Assembly (NCBI GenBank): GCA_029817715.1
Contig: JARUPY010000290.1
Span: 4,154,001 to 4,218,000 of the forward strand
Length of the DNA stretch: 64,000 nt
From: Melastoma dodecandrum
Taxonomy: Eukaryota > Streptophyta > Magnoliopsida > Myrtales > Melastomataceae
Reading direction: 5' to 3'
How positions within the stretch are numbered: the stretch's first letter is position 1; each line of letters opens with the position of its first letter. Positions 47,138 through 59,914 of the stretch are shown here, one piece after another. The notes under the pieces are model-generated. The model was not told the DNA's origin and ran no database searches. It was given only the letters and a program-made list of their open reading frames with translations. The translations under genes were made by a program, and so were the position numbers.

Positions 47138-47329
47138 TTCAGAGGGTTGACGGTGGTTGTGATGATGTTAAAAGATACGTCAGCGACGTAGGCCTCCGTT
47201 AGCGGGGACGGCTAACGGATGGCAAAATCGATTTGACGGAGTAACGTTAGGATATATAGTGATATTTTTGAAAGTTTGGGCTAAATCGGTAAAAACCGAC
47301 AAATGTTAGAATATATATGATAATTTGAC
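47138..47329 (-). repeat. Right terminal inverted repeat of the MULE derivative
   Basis: Inverted partner of 44920-45108. Confidence 0.85.
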
Positions 47330-49375
47330 CAAACAAAGGCGCAAAACTCTTCTTTTCTTTTCTTTGGAGTCAACGTTTTCTTTCTTTTAAATTTGCGGAA
47401 CAGACCAATTTTATGATTATTTCTTTTTTTAAAATTATTTCCGTTTTATTCGTAAAAATCATCCCAAATGATAAATATTACGACAAAACTAATGGCAAGG
47501 GAATCACTGAAATTGATTCGTTCCCTCTGTACAAAAAATAATATCCAAACAATTAATATATATAACCGTTAGACAATATGAAACAAAACGTAAATTTATT
47601 TGATTGATTTTTTAAAAATATTTTCTTAAAAAATTATTTGACATAATATCTAAATAAATATATCATTTGAGAATAAATTAATAATTCAATTAATTCTTAC
47701 TTTTGAAATAATAAAATTATTAATTTTAGTATCCATTAAAATATTCGTGTTGATATACTATACGTGCGAACCTCTAGGTCCTACACACGAATATAATGCA
47801 AATATATACACAAACTAACCGTGTAGCAACAGTTTTTAGTCACCAAATATATTAAGATAATGATCATAAATCATAAACCACTATGAACTTTGTTCATCTA
47901 ACCGATATCCCCATTAATTCACCGCAAAATACATCATCGCCAAATTAACTGGTTCACTTGACTATCAAGATATAATACAATCACTTGAATGTAAAACATT
48001 CCTACCAGGACCATGGATTTTAGATAAACTAATATCATTATCAAACAGCCTAGATGTCAAGTCTTTAATCCAAAAGAGCGATGAATGATATATTAACTCA
48101 ACGTTATTCTCTTTACGCTTCGTCACACATCCAATAATCGTATTACTCACAATATAGTTAAAATTGCTTTTAATGACGTCAAAGCGAGTAAACTCCCCAC
48201 ATAGAATAAATGAAGGTCTCAAGTAAAAAAATCAATTACACTCATTCATAAAGAGAATTGACCAATGATGTTCAATATATGGTATCCTCTTAAATGGGTC
48301 GTATCCAGTAACCCTAATTTCAGGGTACCCCTAAGTATAACTTGGATATACTCTCTATCAGTCTATCTTGACTTCAGTTACACTCAACGATGATCTAGAT
48401 TTCATATCCCCTCTAAACATCTATATGATCAAGGACAATTTTAGATTGATATACTCTCATTAATCTATGTGCTTTTATCATTAATAATTTTACGTGAGAA
48501 AAATAAAATAATCAATGACAAATACTCATATTTATTAATTATTTATCTACAAATACAATCAAGTGCTCTTAACACATAAGTGCACACAGTGACACTCACT
48601 CCCCTCCTTATCTGTTATCTTGTATTCATTTCATCTTTTTTTTTTTATGATAGCATTACACAATTCTAGAGAGCCAACCCCTTAGGGAAAGGGAACACCC
48701 GTGGCTTGGCACATACCCGTATGCAGCTACAACTATTAAAAAATTCACCTACAAAATTTGGATCGAGTTCGAAATAGTCGGAGCGAAACTCCGTGTACCG
48801 GGCGGGCAACAAAAAAACATGATCATCATCATTCTGACCGTTGAGACTGAGTGATCAGTGCCAATAATGAGTGTGTATAGGATATTTGAGCATGTTGTTT
48901 CCTCACAGATAGAGAGCGGACATTGTCGATAGAATATGCAGGACAAGGAGAAACACAGACCTTCACCTCACAGTTGCTCAAATTTGGCCACTATGTGCTT
49001 CCCGTAGGTGTATTTCATTTCTTCAATGCATGTAGATTCGTCCTTGTACAGTTAAGCAATACCTACCTCCCTATGGTGGTGGTCATTGTTGACTTCCAGA
49101 ATCTTTTTGAACGACGTAGTAGTTGGCAATTTGGTCCTTCATCCTTGCCAAAATGAAATGAAAAAAAATGAGGTTAATGACTTTTTAAGGAGAACAGGAG
49201 TCTCTCGAGACATCCAAACACTGCTCTTTTTGCAAGTACTGCCCACTCTCGATCATTGCATATGACTGCACCCGTTGAGAAATACCACTACATTGTCATT
49301 TTCTTCAGGCCTGCCAATGATTTTCTGAATTAAGATCTCATGTTCTGCCGCATCTCCATATTTACTGTTGGTATA
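47330..49375. other. AT-rich intergenic region, possible retroelement remnant
   Basis: No gene recognised. The segment about 47950-48600 resembles, on the minus strand, a copia-type LTR or leader (AT-rich, with phrases such as GGGGAGTTTACTCGCTTTGACG), but I find no partner LTR or coding region. The remainder to 49375 shows only short frames without motifs. Confidence 0.35.
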
Positions 49376-50865
49376 GGATTGCACTAAGAAGGGGGGGTTG
49401 AATTAGTGCCGTAAGAGTTATGACACTTTTTTTTTCGCTCACAGAAGCGTGGTTCTGTTAGGTCACAGAGGCTGGATCTGATAAACAGATTCCCAGTTCT
49501 GAGACAAGTTATCTTTTGTGTAAGACACAAAGTTTTATAGTGGTTCGGCAAACAATGCCTACGTCCACTCTCCCAGCTCTCACCCAAGCAGGGCGTATTC
49601 ACTATGATTGGAATGTGGGATTTTACAGATGCACACTTCTGCCAGAAATGTGACTAACAAATTGCACGTTATCACGTGTCTAACACAACTCGCACGCAAC
49701 GTGTCTGACTCCGGCTCCTCACTGAGCCCAACGTGGCTTGACGGCTACCACCTGCCCAACGAGGCTTAACGGGTACCTCCTGCCCAATGAGGCTTAACGG
49801 CTACCTCCTGCCCAACGTGGCTTAACGGCTACCACTTGCCCAAACGTGGCTTGACGGCTACCACCTGCCCTTGCACACAACCTGTGTGACTAACAACCTG
49901 CACAAGACAAGATTAGCAACTACAGCACGAACTCTCTGCAGTTACAGAAGACGCTCTCTGTCAGCGGTGATCGGCTCGGTGAATGCACGACGGACGCTCT
50001 CAGCTTTTTGCAACGGTGAAAGCACAAGGATTCTAGTAAGCTTTTAGGTAGAACGGCGACATGGAATCGTTGCTTCACACTTGTATATAAGCATGTCCGT
50101 AGAACGAAGTTTCCCAATCAATCCCAACGGCTAGTTGATTCACTTGCCATAATCTCCTTGATTTAATCCTGTGGGAAAACTTCCAAAAGCATAAAGCATT
50201 ACCCTTAGTTACGTTAGATAATAATAAAACATAATGATCAATCAATAAGAGATAACGACTTCTGCTCAGAAGTTGTTTGCTACGACAGCAGAACCAACAC
50301 TCTTTCTCAAATGAATTTGGCATTGGGATTATAAGTTTCCATAAAATGAAAACATTCCCTTCGTAGAATTATTCTCACCATATAGGGAGATCTTAACCTG
50401 ATAAGGTCATTGCTAGATTACGTAAACACAAGATCACGTTAGTTAAGGAAATAAATATTTCCAAATAACTTAAGGTCCAAAGATGAACCTAGACGTGATC
50501 CTGTGTGAGATAAATATCTCACGTTCTCGCATATAGGACAACCTCCAAGAAGGAAATCATCACTCACAGAAATACCATTCTGTAAACCATAGCAAATACT
50601 CCAGCAAGGAGAGTTATAGCAACTGTGACACAGATGCTCATCTCTGTAATAGAGATAGTGGATTCGATAGTAGATCTTATCCTCAGAACTCCATTTCTGA
50701 TGGCTAGATCGTTTCCCCTGTTGAAGTACTCCACATAACTCTTTTACGTATTGCACGAATGACAGAGACCAGCTTCTACACCCGAAGACCTATTCTTCTG
50801 TACACGTAAATAACACATTAGCAATACATAACCTTCGTCATCATCCAAACCAGATTATATCAACA
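49376..50865 (-). repeat. 3' LTR of the Sirevirus-type element
   Basis: Starts TGTTGGTATAGG and ends TATCAACA on the plus strand, TG...CA in either reading. It contains a 28-base tandem repeat near 49727-49867. Confidence 0.92.
49727..49867 (+). repeat. 28-bp tandem repeat inside the LTR
   Basis: Five units of CCCAACGTGGCTTGACGGCT plus ACCACCTG, starting at 49727, 49755, 49783, 49811 and 49839. The other LTR has the same array from 58771 to about 58912. Confidence 0.9.
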
Positions 50866-50880
50866 ATCTCCCCCTTTTTG
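50866..50880 (-). other. Polypurine tract of the Sirevirus-type element
   Basis: CAAAAAGGGGGAGAT on the minus strand directly before the 3' LTR. Confidence 0.85.
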
Positions 50881-51704
50881 ATGATTCCAAAACCATGCTC
50901 ATCTGGAGAGTAATGATTAAAGAGTTTTAATGGTCTTACAGATTTCCTTATTGCGAGATGGTTGATACATAAGCTACTTTTTGTAGTAACTCCCCCTGAA
51001 TCTAAGCGGATTAATTTCGATCGAAATTATTGCTTGCTCAGATCAGTGATCGAGATTAGTTAATGTTCATTAACCAAATCGATTAGAGCATTTATATGAT
51101 TTGATCAAATCAGTGCTCATGATTGCAATATCATGCATTGTGGACAGAAGTACTATTCTGTCATAGCTCCCCCTGAACAGGTAAGTAGTTCTAAGATGAC
51201 CCTTTTTAATCAGAGCTCAGAACGTAACAGAGAAGTGATACTCTGACCAGAGTATAAGCAGAGAAAGTTCTCTGACTCCCCCTTAGTTTAAGCAGTCCTG
51301 CTCAAACCCAAGTGATCTCAACCAGAAGCATCATTCTGGCGAGGAATTTCTCAAAACAGAAAATAATTCTGCTGAGACCTGCATTACACTGAGGAAATCT
51401 CCTCAGCGTCTTCATGACCTGCAAACAGAGAAACACAGAACACAAAGAAAAATGCAGAGACTGTTCCTAAGTCTCACAGAACACCTGTCCTAAAAACTAA
51501 AAATTCACCTGTCCTAAAAACTAAAAAATTCTCCAGGGAGCTAGCTACTTCTCCCCCTTTTTGCATCATCAAATAAGTCATCTATCAAAAAGATATGTCA
51601 TGAAACAAGTTTCAAACCACATGCAGGAAATTCAAAAGAGTGAGTTTTAAAGTAACAGATCCAGAGTTTATCAGTTTTCAGAAGCCGGATTCTGAGAAGA
51701 CTGG

Positions 51705-53395
51705 TTAGTCACTTTCTTCTGCAAAAGGAGAGGAGGATGCATCATCCTTGCCCTTGATATATGCCGCGAGATCAGCAAGATCTACAAGCAGCTTCCTAAT
51801 CAGGGTCTTAATCTCCTTTTGCTGAGCAATGCACTTATCCAATTTGCGCGACTCTTTCGGATTAGCAGAAGTGGATGCCTCAGAAGTATGCTTCTGTTTG
51901 GTATCAATCTTCTTCTGCTTGCTGGTGTCAGCCTAAGTCTTACGCTTGGAAGGTGCAGCAACTCTTTTCTTTTTGGAGGATGGTTCCTCCTTGCTCCTCT
52001 TTGGAACCCATTCTGACCCTGTAAAAACAAACCCCATATGATCAAGTGTCGTACCGTCAAAAGGCTCGACATGGATGGTGTCCTGATTACTCTTGGGAGT
52101 TATATCACAAGAGTAAGTCTGCAGGAGCTTCATGATGATATGGCCATAGGGTAGTCCTCTATCAGGCAGAGTTGCACATCTCTCCATGTGCTCAAAGACG
52201 ATCGATCCAAGATTGATAGGAAGTCCCTCCAGCAGATGCACCATCATGGTGGCGTCCTTCGTGATGATACTGTCTGTGCTCCCAGTCCGGGGGTAGAGGC
52301 AGTACATAACAGCACGGTGGAGGATGCGCAGTTCTAGAGGCAGCTTCGTGCTCTCCAGGTATACGCTGGACTTGGTTGGCCTTTCGGCCCCTGTTATCCT
52401 GCGATACGCCGATGATTTGGATATCTCCATGGGTTGGAGCTGAGAGTGGTATCTTGCACTGAAGGCCCTGCATACATCAAGTAGAGAGAAAACATAGATG
52501 TTCTCCTCTATTACCACCTTTATGTACTTGATCAGCTTGTTCACCCTGTGGAAGGTGATGTGGCTGTAGAATTCTCTAACCAAGGAGGCAGAGACAGGGC
52601 TTCTGTGCTCACAGAAGTTAACCAGAGAGAGCTCACGGAAAAGAGTTTCTAATCGCCCAAGAGAGTGCTCAGAGAAGAACCTAAATCTGATAAATCGACA
52701 GGGAACGATTTTCCTGTCCTCAAGATCTCTAGCAGGGTACTCAGAAGAATCTAATACAGCCTTTATTTCCTCAGCAGAAACGATCTCCCAATTTCAGGAG
52801 TAAAGGTCATAGGAGTACCTATTCGCTTTTTGTTCTCCTTCTGCGGTTCCGCAGATGGGCATTTCTGTGCCTTTCCTTTCTCCTGTGCCGCGACCGCAGG
52901 AGGGTTCACAGCCTGTTCCTCAGTATTAGATGAAGTTGGGGCCAACTTCTGCTTTGGACGAGGAGGAGGAGGTGGCAGAGTCTCAATATAGGGAAAGATA
53001 GCCAGAGATGGAGACTCTAGAGGAGGGCTTACGCGCTGAGGTATAGAGACCTCTTTCTCAGCTTGTCCTTGTGGAGAAATCACCATTTCCTCAATTTCTG
53101 GCTCAGAAATTTTTGCTGCAGGAGGGTCCTCCTTAGCAGGTACAGGAGGGTCCTCCTTTGTGGATGGCTGAATGACTTCTTGCTCTGCATTCAGAGCTTT
53201 GGAACTCTCGGGGGGAGAGTACTGGGACACGGATTTCGTATCTTTCGACGAGGGACTTGCGTTCTCAGAGTCGCTCCCCTATAATGAAGACTGGGTCTCC
53301 TGAGAGTCCCGATCGGACAGAGATTCATTGCTGAGTCTAGCAGAGCGCCTTGCTTTGGCTTTGGCAGGACGCATTCTCTTGATTCGTGGTGCCAT
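51705..53395 (-). pseudogene. Env-like third ORF of the Sirevirus-type element, decayed
   Basis: Starts at an ATG at 53395, about 240 bases after pol. The first part is rich in Pro, Glu and Lys; the second (52583-51933) is a globular-looking segment like the plant transposon-protein domain found with Sireviruses. Lesions: a stop at 53279-53281, a frame change near 52790 and a stop at 51933-51935, after which the frame continues to 51705. The protein's role in the element is unproven even for intact copies. Confidence 0.7.
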
Positions 53396-53639
53396 GAGGA
53401 CAGAAGGAAGCAAAGAAGAGAAGTTAGGGTTTGGAAGAGATGACGAAGAAGGATCGGAGGAAAAACGTGTGTGTGTGCAAAGATGCTTTGAAAGGGAGAA
53501 AATAAATAAGAAAAGATTTTGGCAGGGAAGTCTTAAGAAAAATTTTTAAAACAGAAAATAATAAAATTGGAAATAATTTTTGAAAATCATAATTTTCACC
53601 AAATCAAATATGCACACGATAAGGATCAATCAGATCCAT

Positions 53640-56600
53640 TTAGAAGGGATAACAAATCCCTAATTCCATTCGCAATTTTGAGAACTTCTCAAAATTTAAT
53701 GGTTTTGTGAAGATATCACAGAGCTGTGTTTCTGTGCTCACATATTCCACAGCAATAGAACCATTTTGGACATGATCTCGAATGAAATGATGTCTTAGTT
53801 CTATATGTTTAGACCTTGAATGCTGAACAGGATTCTTGGTCAGATTTATGGCACTGGTGTTATCACACCGTATTGGAATATTGTCAAACTTGAAACCGTA
53901 GTCCTCAAGTTGTTGACGCATCCACAGAAGCTGTGCACAGCAGCTTGCTGCTGCAACATATTCTGCCTCTTCTGTTAATAATGCAACAGAAGCTTGCTTC
54001 TTTGAGTGCCAAGATATGAGCATATCTCCAAGCAATTGGCAAGTTCCAGAAGTACTATTCCGATCGATTTTACAACTAGCAAAGTTTGCATCGGAGTACC
54101 CTATAAGAGCAAATAATGATCTCTTGGAATACCAGAGCCCTAGGTTTGTAGTCCCAGAAAGATATCGAAATAACCTTTTAACATGTGTTAAATGGGACTC
54201 CTTTGGTGCTGATTGGTATCTAGCACACAGGCAGACGCTGAACAGAATGTCAGGCCTGGAAGCAGTAAGGTACAATAAGGACCCTATCATACTTCTGTAG
54301 AGGCTAGGATCTGCATCCTTTCCTGATTCGTCTTTCTCCACAATGGCGTTTGTGCTCATGGGAGTAGACAAGTGTTTTGAGTTGGTCAACTCATATTTCT
54401 TCAGAAGTTGTTTAGTGTACTTTTCCTGATAGATGAAAGTACCTTCTGAAGTTTGGCGAATCTTTAAGCCAAGAAAGAATGTTAATTCTCCCATCATGCT
54501 CATTTCAAATTCACCCTTCACGAGTTCTGCGAACTCATTACATAAGGTATTGTTCGTAGATCCGAAGATGATGTCATCTACGTAGATCTTAACAATCAGA
54601 AGCTCGGTTCCGTGCTTCTTTAGGAAAAGAGTTGTGTCAACCTTTCCCTTTCTATAGCCCTTTTCAATAAGAAATTGGCTCAGCCTTTCATACCAAGCTC
54701 TGGGAGCTTGTTTCAAGCCATATAATGCTTTATCAAGCTTATAAACATGATCATGTTTCTTAGGATCCTCAAATCCCGGAGGTTGGTCTACGTAGACTTC
54801 CTCCTTGATCTCACCATTCAGGAAGGCGCTTTTCACGTCCATCTGAAATAGTTTGAAATCATTAAAACACGCATAAGCTAACAGAAGTCTGATAGCTTCT
54901 AGGCACGCCACAGGAGCGTAAGTCTCATCATAGTCAATCCCTTCTGATTGAGAGTACCCTCTGGCCACGAGTCTAGCCTTGTTCCTGACCACAGAGCCTG
55001 ATTCATCAAGCTTATTGTGGAAGACCCACTTGGTTCCAACAACAGAACGATCATTCGGTCTCTGAACAAGCGTCCAGACCTTGTTTCGTTCGAATTGATT
55101 GAGCTCTTCTTGCATGCCAATGATCCAGTTAGGATCTGCAAGAGCTTCATCAATGCTTGTTGGTTCCTTTTGGGAGAGGAACGCAGAATGTTCACAGAAG
55201 AGATTCACAGAACGTCTCGTCTGTATCCCTTTCTGTACATCCCCAATGACTTGCTCCATGGGGTGTCTTTTCTTATACAGAGTGGGCACTCTGTCCAAGA
55301 GATTCTTATCAGAATCATTATCCTCTGAGGGGCCCTCAGAGTTTGCATCCTGTCCAATGACTTACTGGATTTGTACAGAATTAGTCTTAAGAGGGACAGC
55401 GCTCTCTTTCTGTACTTCAGGAGCAGGCAGCTGCGTACTTGGCCTGTCAGATAAGACAGATTCCTCTGTGTATTGAGAGTCATTAATGATGACATTAATA
55501 GATTCCTCAACAACAAGAGTTCTTTTGTTGAAAACTCGATAAGCTTTGCTTGATTCAGAATAGCCAAGGAAAACTCCTTCATCTGATCTAGCATCGAATT
55601 TACCAACATTCTCCTTAGGAAGTCTTAGTATGTAGCAAGGACTTCCAAAGGGATGGAAATATGAGATGTTAGGGACTTTGCCCTTGTACAACTCATAAGG
55701 AGTTTTGTCAAGTGTCTTTCGTGCAAGTACACGGTTAGACACATAACATGCTGTGTTAATCGCCTCAGCCCACAGATTCTGTGGAACCTTGCTTTCACAC
55801 ATCATCGTTCTGGCCATATCAAGAAGAGTTCGATTCATTCTCTCAGCTACTCCATTCTGTTGTGGAGTATAAGGAGCAGAGAATGTGTGTTCTATGCCAT
55901 TCATGTCACAGAAGGACTTGAACTCATGGTTTACAAATTTTGTACCATGGTCAGTTCTTAAGCTTTTGAGAGAGGCTCCTCTCTCATTTTGCAGCTTTGT
56001 GACAAGGCTTTTGAACGCACCGAATGCATCACTCTTATGAGCCAAGAACCTTACCCAAGAATATCTTGAGTAATCGTCCACAACCACCATAGCATAGTGT
56101 CTGAGGCCCAGACTCTGTGTTCTGGTGGGACCAAACAGGTCCATGTGGAGAAGTTCAAGTGGTTTTGAGGTGGAAATATAACCTTTGCTTTTAAAAGAAG
56201 CTTTGGTTTGTTTTCCCAAAGAACAAGCTTCACAGAAGCTGTTCTCTTCAAAAGAGAGCTTCGGTAAACCTCGTACCAGCTTCTTTTTGGCAATCTTAGA
56301 CAATAATTGGAAATTGATGTGTCCCAATTTCCTATGCCAAAGATTTGTTTCATCCTTGCAGGAAACAAGGCATTTCTCAGAAGACAAGAGGTTGTCTTGA
56401 GAAACGATGTAGACGTTCTTTCTTCGTTCAGCAACGAAACAGACGGATCCATCTGTGGATCCAGAACATCCTTCTGCGTTAAAGGTTATTTGATAACCCT
56501 TATCACAGAGTTGGCTCACACTTAATAGACTATGTTTTAATCCTGCAACAAGCAGAACATCGTCTATTTGCATTGTTTGTGAACTACCGATAGTTCCAAT

Positions 56601-56762
56601 GCCTTTGATGTAGCCTTTGTTATCATCGTCAAATGTCACAGAACCACCGTTCTGTAACATCAAACTTGAAAACTTAGAAGGATCCCCGGTCATGTGGCGT
56701 GAGCACCCACTGTCCAGGTACCACTCATCCTTCCTGGCTTTAGTTTTCAAGTGTACCTGCAA
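53640..56762 (-). pseudogene. Sirevirus-type pol: protease, integrase, reverse transcriptase, RNase H
   Basis: Two long frames, 56762-55362 and 55298-53640, lie in the same phase and are separated by one stop at 55362-55364. The first has the protease motif YLDSGCSRHMTG, the integrase HHCC region (WHRKLGHINF...CEACSLGKQ) and core (DLFGP, VVVDDYSRYSWV, ApYTPQQNG-type motif). The second has the copia reverse transcriptase ([31 protein letters not shown]) and RNase H ([24 protein letters not shown]). Order integrase before reverse transcriptase is diagnostic of Ty1/copia. Confidence 0.92.
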
Positions 56763-56773
56763 TTAAGAACAAG

Positions 56774-58351
56774 TTAGGTTACAACAGGAACCCACCTTAA
56801 GCCGGTTCCATAGGATTGTGATTTGTTCAGTGAGAGAATCGCGTTGGTTATGCTTATAGACTTCTTGATCTGACGTTGTCCGATCATATGTCCAAGCATG
56901 CCACAATAGTGACAGGATTTAACCTTTTCTGTCGGTCCGACAAGGTTTTTAATCCTAGATTTGTTATGCTTCTGCTCAGAAGTATAACATTTCACATATT
57001 CAGGTAATAAACCTCTGTTAGACTCATCTAGTGGAAAAACCACTTTGTCACGAACGAGTAGCTCATCCCATACCTCAGGAAGAGATTCTCTGATCATAGG
57101 AGATGCTTCTGTGCAGAAGATCTCAGCATCCTTTTTCAAGGCAATCTTTTCTCTGTGCAGAGAAGTGAGTTGTGATTGCAGAACCTTGTTCTGCTTTTTC
57201 ACCGAGCGATATTTTGAGGATAGCTCTTTAACTCTCTTAAGGATTTCTGTCAAAAAACCTTTAAGATCATTAGAAGATAAATTAGACATAGATGTCGAGA
57301 TTACCTCTTCATCTGAATCAGATTCTGATTTGGAACGAGCCATGTAGCAAAGGTTTGCCTTCTGCTCTTCCTCAGACTCAGATTCATTGTCCTCCTCATC
57401 GCTCCAAGCCAATAAGGCTCTTCTTCTGTTTCGAGAAGATTTTGACCTATCAGCCAACAGAGGACATTCATTCCTCATGTGTCCCAGTTTCTTACATTCG
57501 TAACATACTGGTCCATTTATGTCCTCTAAGTTAGAAGACTTGGGTTTGACACTTCATTTGAAGCGTTTCTTGTAAAGAAGTTTGTTCAAACCCTTTACTA
57601 ACAAGGAAAGCTCCTCATCAGTTTCTGCTTCCATATCATCTGATTCATCATCAGTAGAAGCTGATGCCTTAAAGGCAATAGATTTGGTCGTCTGAGGCAC
57701 AGATGACCGTTTCTCTTCCTCGTAGGAGAGAAGAGAACCCATAAGCTGATCCAGCATAAGAGTTGTTAAATCTTTGGCTTCCTCAATAGTGGTATTTTTA
57801 GCTTCCCAATTCATGGGTAAAGACCTGAGGACCTTTCCCACCATTTCAGCATTAGAATAATTTTTCCCAAGAAGGGCTAAGCTGTTGATGATTGTATTGA
57901 GTCTATCATACATTTCAGAGATAGACTCATCAGGCTTCATTTTGAAGGCCTCATACTGCTGGACCGGCAGATTTATTCGTGTCTCCTTGACTTGATCCGT
58001 CCCTTTATGGGTTAGAACAAGTCGATCCCAGATCTCTTTTGCTGTGGTACAGGCAGAGATCCGGTTGAACTCCATAGGAGATAGAGCACAGTGAAGAAAG
58101 TTGACAGCCATAGCATTCAGCTTGATGATTTCAACTTCCTGATCAGAAAGTGAAGTCGTGCTGCCATGCTCAACTTTCAGATCTTGTCCTCTGAGAAGCA
58201 GAGGACCATTTCGGATGATCCCTAAACACCTCGGTTCACGGGATGCAATCCAGAACTCCATCCTGCTGCGCCAGCTGGAGAAGTTTTGTCCATCAAATAA
58301 TGGTGGACTATTACTGTTGGAACCAACAGCGTGCATATATCCCATTTGCAT
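56774..58351 (-). pseudogene. Sirevirus-type gag with zinc knuckles
   Basis: Frames 58351-57554 and 57478-56774 are one frame broken by a TGA at 57554-57556. The first half has the copia gag core (LFDGQNFSSWRSRMEFWI, EIWDRLVLTHKGTDQVKE, MNWEAKNTTIEEAKDL). A CCHC knuckle CYECKKLGHMRNEC lies across about 57513-57469, after the stop, followed by an acidic Ser/Glu stretch and a second knuckle-like SCHYCGMLGHM. Pol continues in a different frame at about 56770. Confidence 0.9.
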
Positions 58352-58397
58352 CCTATCGGATATCTCAACAGGCGGTTAAGCTTTTATCGTTGAGCCC

Positions 58398-58409
58398 GCT
58401 CTGATACCA
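58398..58409 (-). other. Primer-binding site, initiator tRNA-Met type
   Basis: TGGTATCAGAGC on the minus strand, two bases inside the 5' LTR; the standard copia primer site. Confidence 0.93.
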
Positions 58410-58411
58410 AT

Positions 58412-59909
58412 TGTTGGTATAGGATTGCACTAAGAAGGGGGGGTTGAATTAGTGCCGTAAGAGTTATGACACTTATTTTCGCTCACAGAAGCGTGGTTCT
58501 GTTAGGTCACAGAGGCTGGATCTGATAAACAGATTCCCAGTTCTGAGACAAGTTATCTTTTGTGTAAGACACAAAGATTTATAGTGGTTCGGCAAACAAT
58601 GCCTACGTCCACTCTCCCAGCTCTCACCCAAGCAGGGCGTATTCACTATGATTGGAATGTGGGATTTTACAGATGCACACTTCTGCCAGAAATGTGACTA
58701 ACAAATTGCACGTTATCACGTGTCTAACACAACCCGCACGCAACGTGTCTGACTCCGGCTCCTCACTGAGCCCAACGTGGCTTGACGGCTACCACCTGCC
58801 CAACGAGGCTTAACGGCTACCTCCTGCCCAACGAGGCTTAACGGCTACCTCCTGCCCAACGTGGCTTAACGGCTACCACCTGCCCAAACGTGGCTTGACG
58901 GCTACCACCTGCCCTTGCACACAACCTGTGTGACTAACAACCTGCACAAGACAAGATTAGCAACTACAGCACAAACTCTCTGCAGTTACAGAAGACGCTC
59001 TCTGTCAGCGGTGATCGGCTCGGTGAATGCACGACGGACGCTCTCAGCTTTTTGCAACGGTGAAAGCACAAGGATTCTAGTAAGCTTTTAGGTAGAACGG
59101 CGACATGGAATCATTGCTTCACACTTGCATATAAGCATGTCCGTAGAACGAAGTTTCTCAATCAATCCCAACGGCTAGTTGATTCACTTGCCATATTCTC
59201 CTTGATTTAATCCTATGGGAAAACTTCCAAAAGCATAAAGCATTACCCTTAGTTACGTTAGATAATAATAAAACATAATGATCAATCAATAAGAGATAAC
59301 GACTTCTGCTCAGAAGCTGTTTGCTACGACAGCAGAACCAGCACTCTTTCTCATACGAATTTGGCATTGGGATTATAAGTTTCCATAAAATGAAAACATT
59401 CCCTTCGTAGAATTATTCTCACCATATAGGGAGATCTTAACCTGATAAGGTCATTGCCAAATTACGTAAACACAAGATCACGTTAGTTAAGGAAATAAAT
59501 ATTTCCAAATAACTTAAGGTCCAAAGATGAACCTAGACGTGATCCTGTGTGAGATAAATATCTCACGTGCTCGCATATAGGACAACCTCCAAGAAGGAAA
59601 TCATCACTCACAGAAATACCATTCTGTAAACCATAGCAAATACTCCAGCAAGGAGAGTTATAGCAACTGTGACACAGATGCTCATCTCTGTAACAGAGAT
59701 AGTGGATTCGATAGTAGATCTTATCCTCAGAACTCCATTTCTGATGGCTAGATCGTTTCCCCTGTTGAAGTACTCCACATAACTCTTTTACGTATTGCAC
59801 GAATGACAGAGACCAGCTTCTACACCCGAAGACATGTTTTTCTGTACACTTAAATAACACATTAGCAATACATAACATTTGTCATCATCAAAACCAGATT
59901 ATATCAACA
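58412..59909 (-). repeat. 5' LTR of the Sirevirus-type element
   Basis: 1498 bases, nearly identical to 49376-50865, including the 28-base tandem array (58771 to about 58912). Confidence 0.92.
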
Positions 59910-59914
59910 TTTAT

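Larger units (their letters stand above)
44920..47329 (+). mobile_element. MULE deletion derivative with long terminal inverted repeats
   Basis: The two ends (about 44920-45108 and 47138-47329) are inverted copies of each other over about 190 bases with scattered mismatches. Both start G(C/T)CAAATTATCAT and share TTAGCCGTCCCCGCTAACGG. Between them lie a C-rich minisatellite-like stretch (45110-45430), a broken transposase N-terminus (45538-46730), and an AACTAACAACAA-rich stretch (46670-46805). The catalytic DDE domain is absent. Flanking bases AAAACAAAA and CAAACAAAG could be a decayed 9-base target duplication, but this is not certain. Confidence 0.85.
49376..59909 (-). mobile_element. Sirevirus-type Ty1/copia retrotransposon (10.5 kb)
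   Basis: LTRs of 1490 and 1498 bases (49376-50865 and 58412-59909) flank a minus-strand interior. Going with the element: 5' LTR at right, initiator-Met primer site, gag with zinc knuckles, protease, integrase, reverse transcriptase/RNase H, an additional env-like reading frame, polypurine tract, 3' LTR at left. The extra frame after pol and the long LTRs are typical of Sireviruses. Flanking TTTAC (49371-49375) and TTTAT (59910-59914) look like a target duplication with one change. The LTRs are very similar, but gag-pol has two in-frame stops and one frame change, and the env-like frame has several lesions. Confidence 0.93.

Noticed and set aside
48749..49156. Short frames left of the Sirevirus element
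   Set aside because: No conserved motif; probably chance frames in intergenic DNA.
52192..52473. 93-codon frame overlapping the env-like ORF
   Set aside because: Shadow frame of the env-like region.
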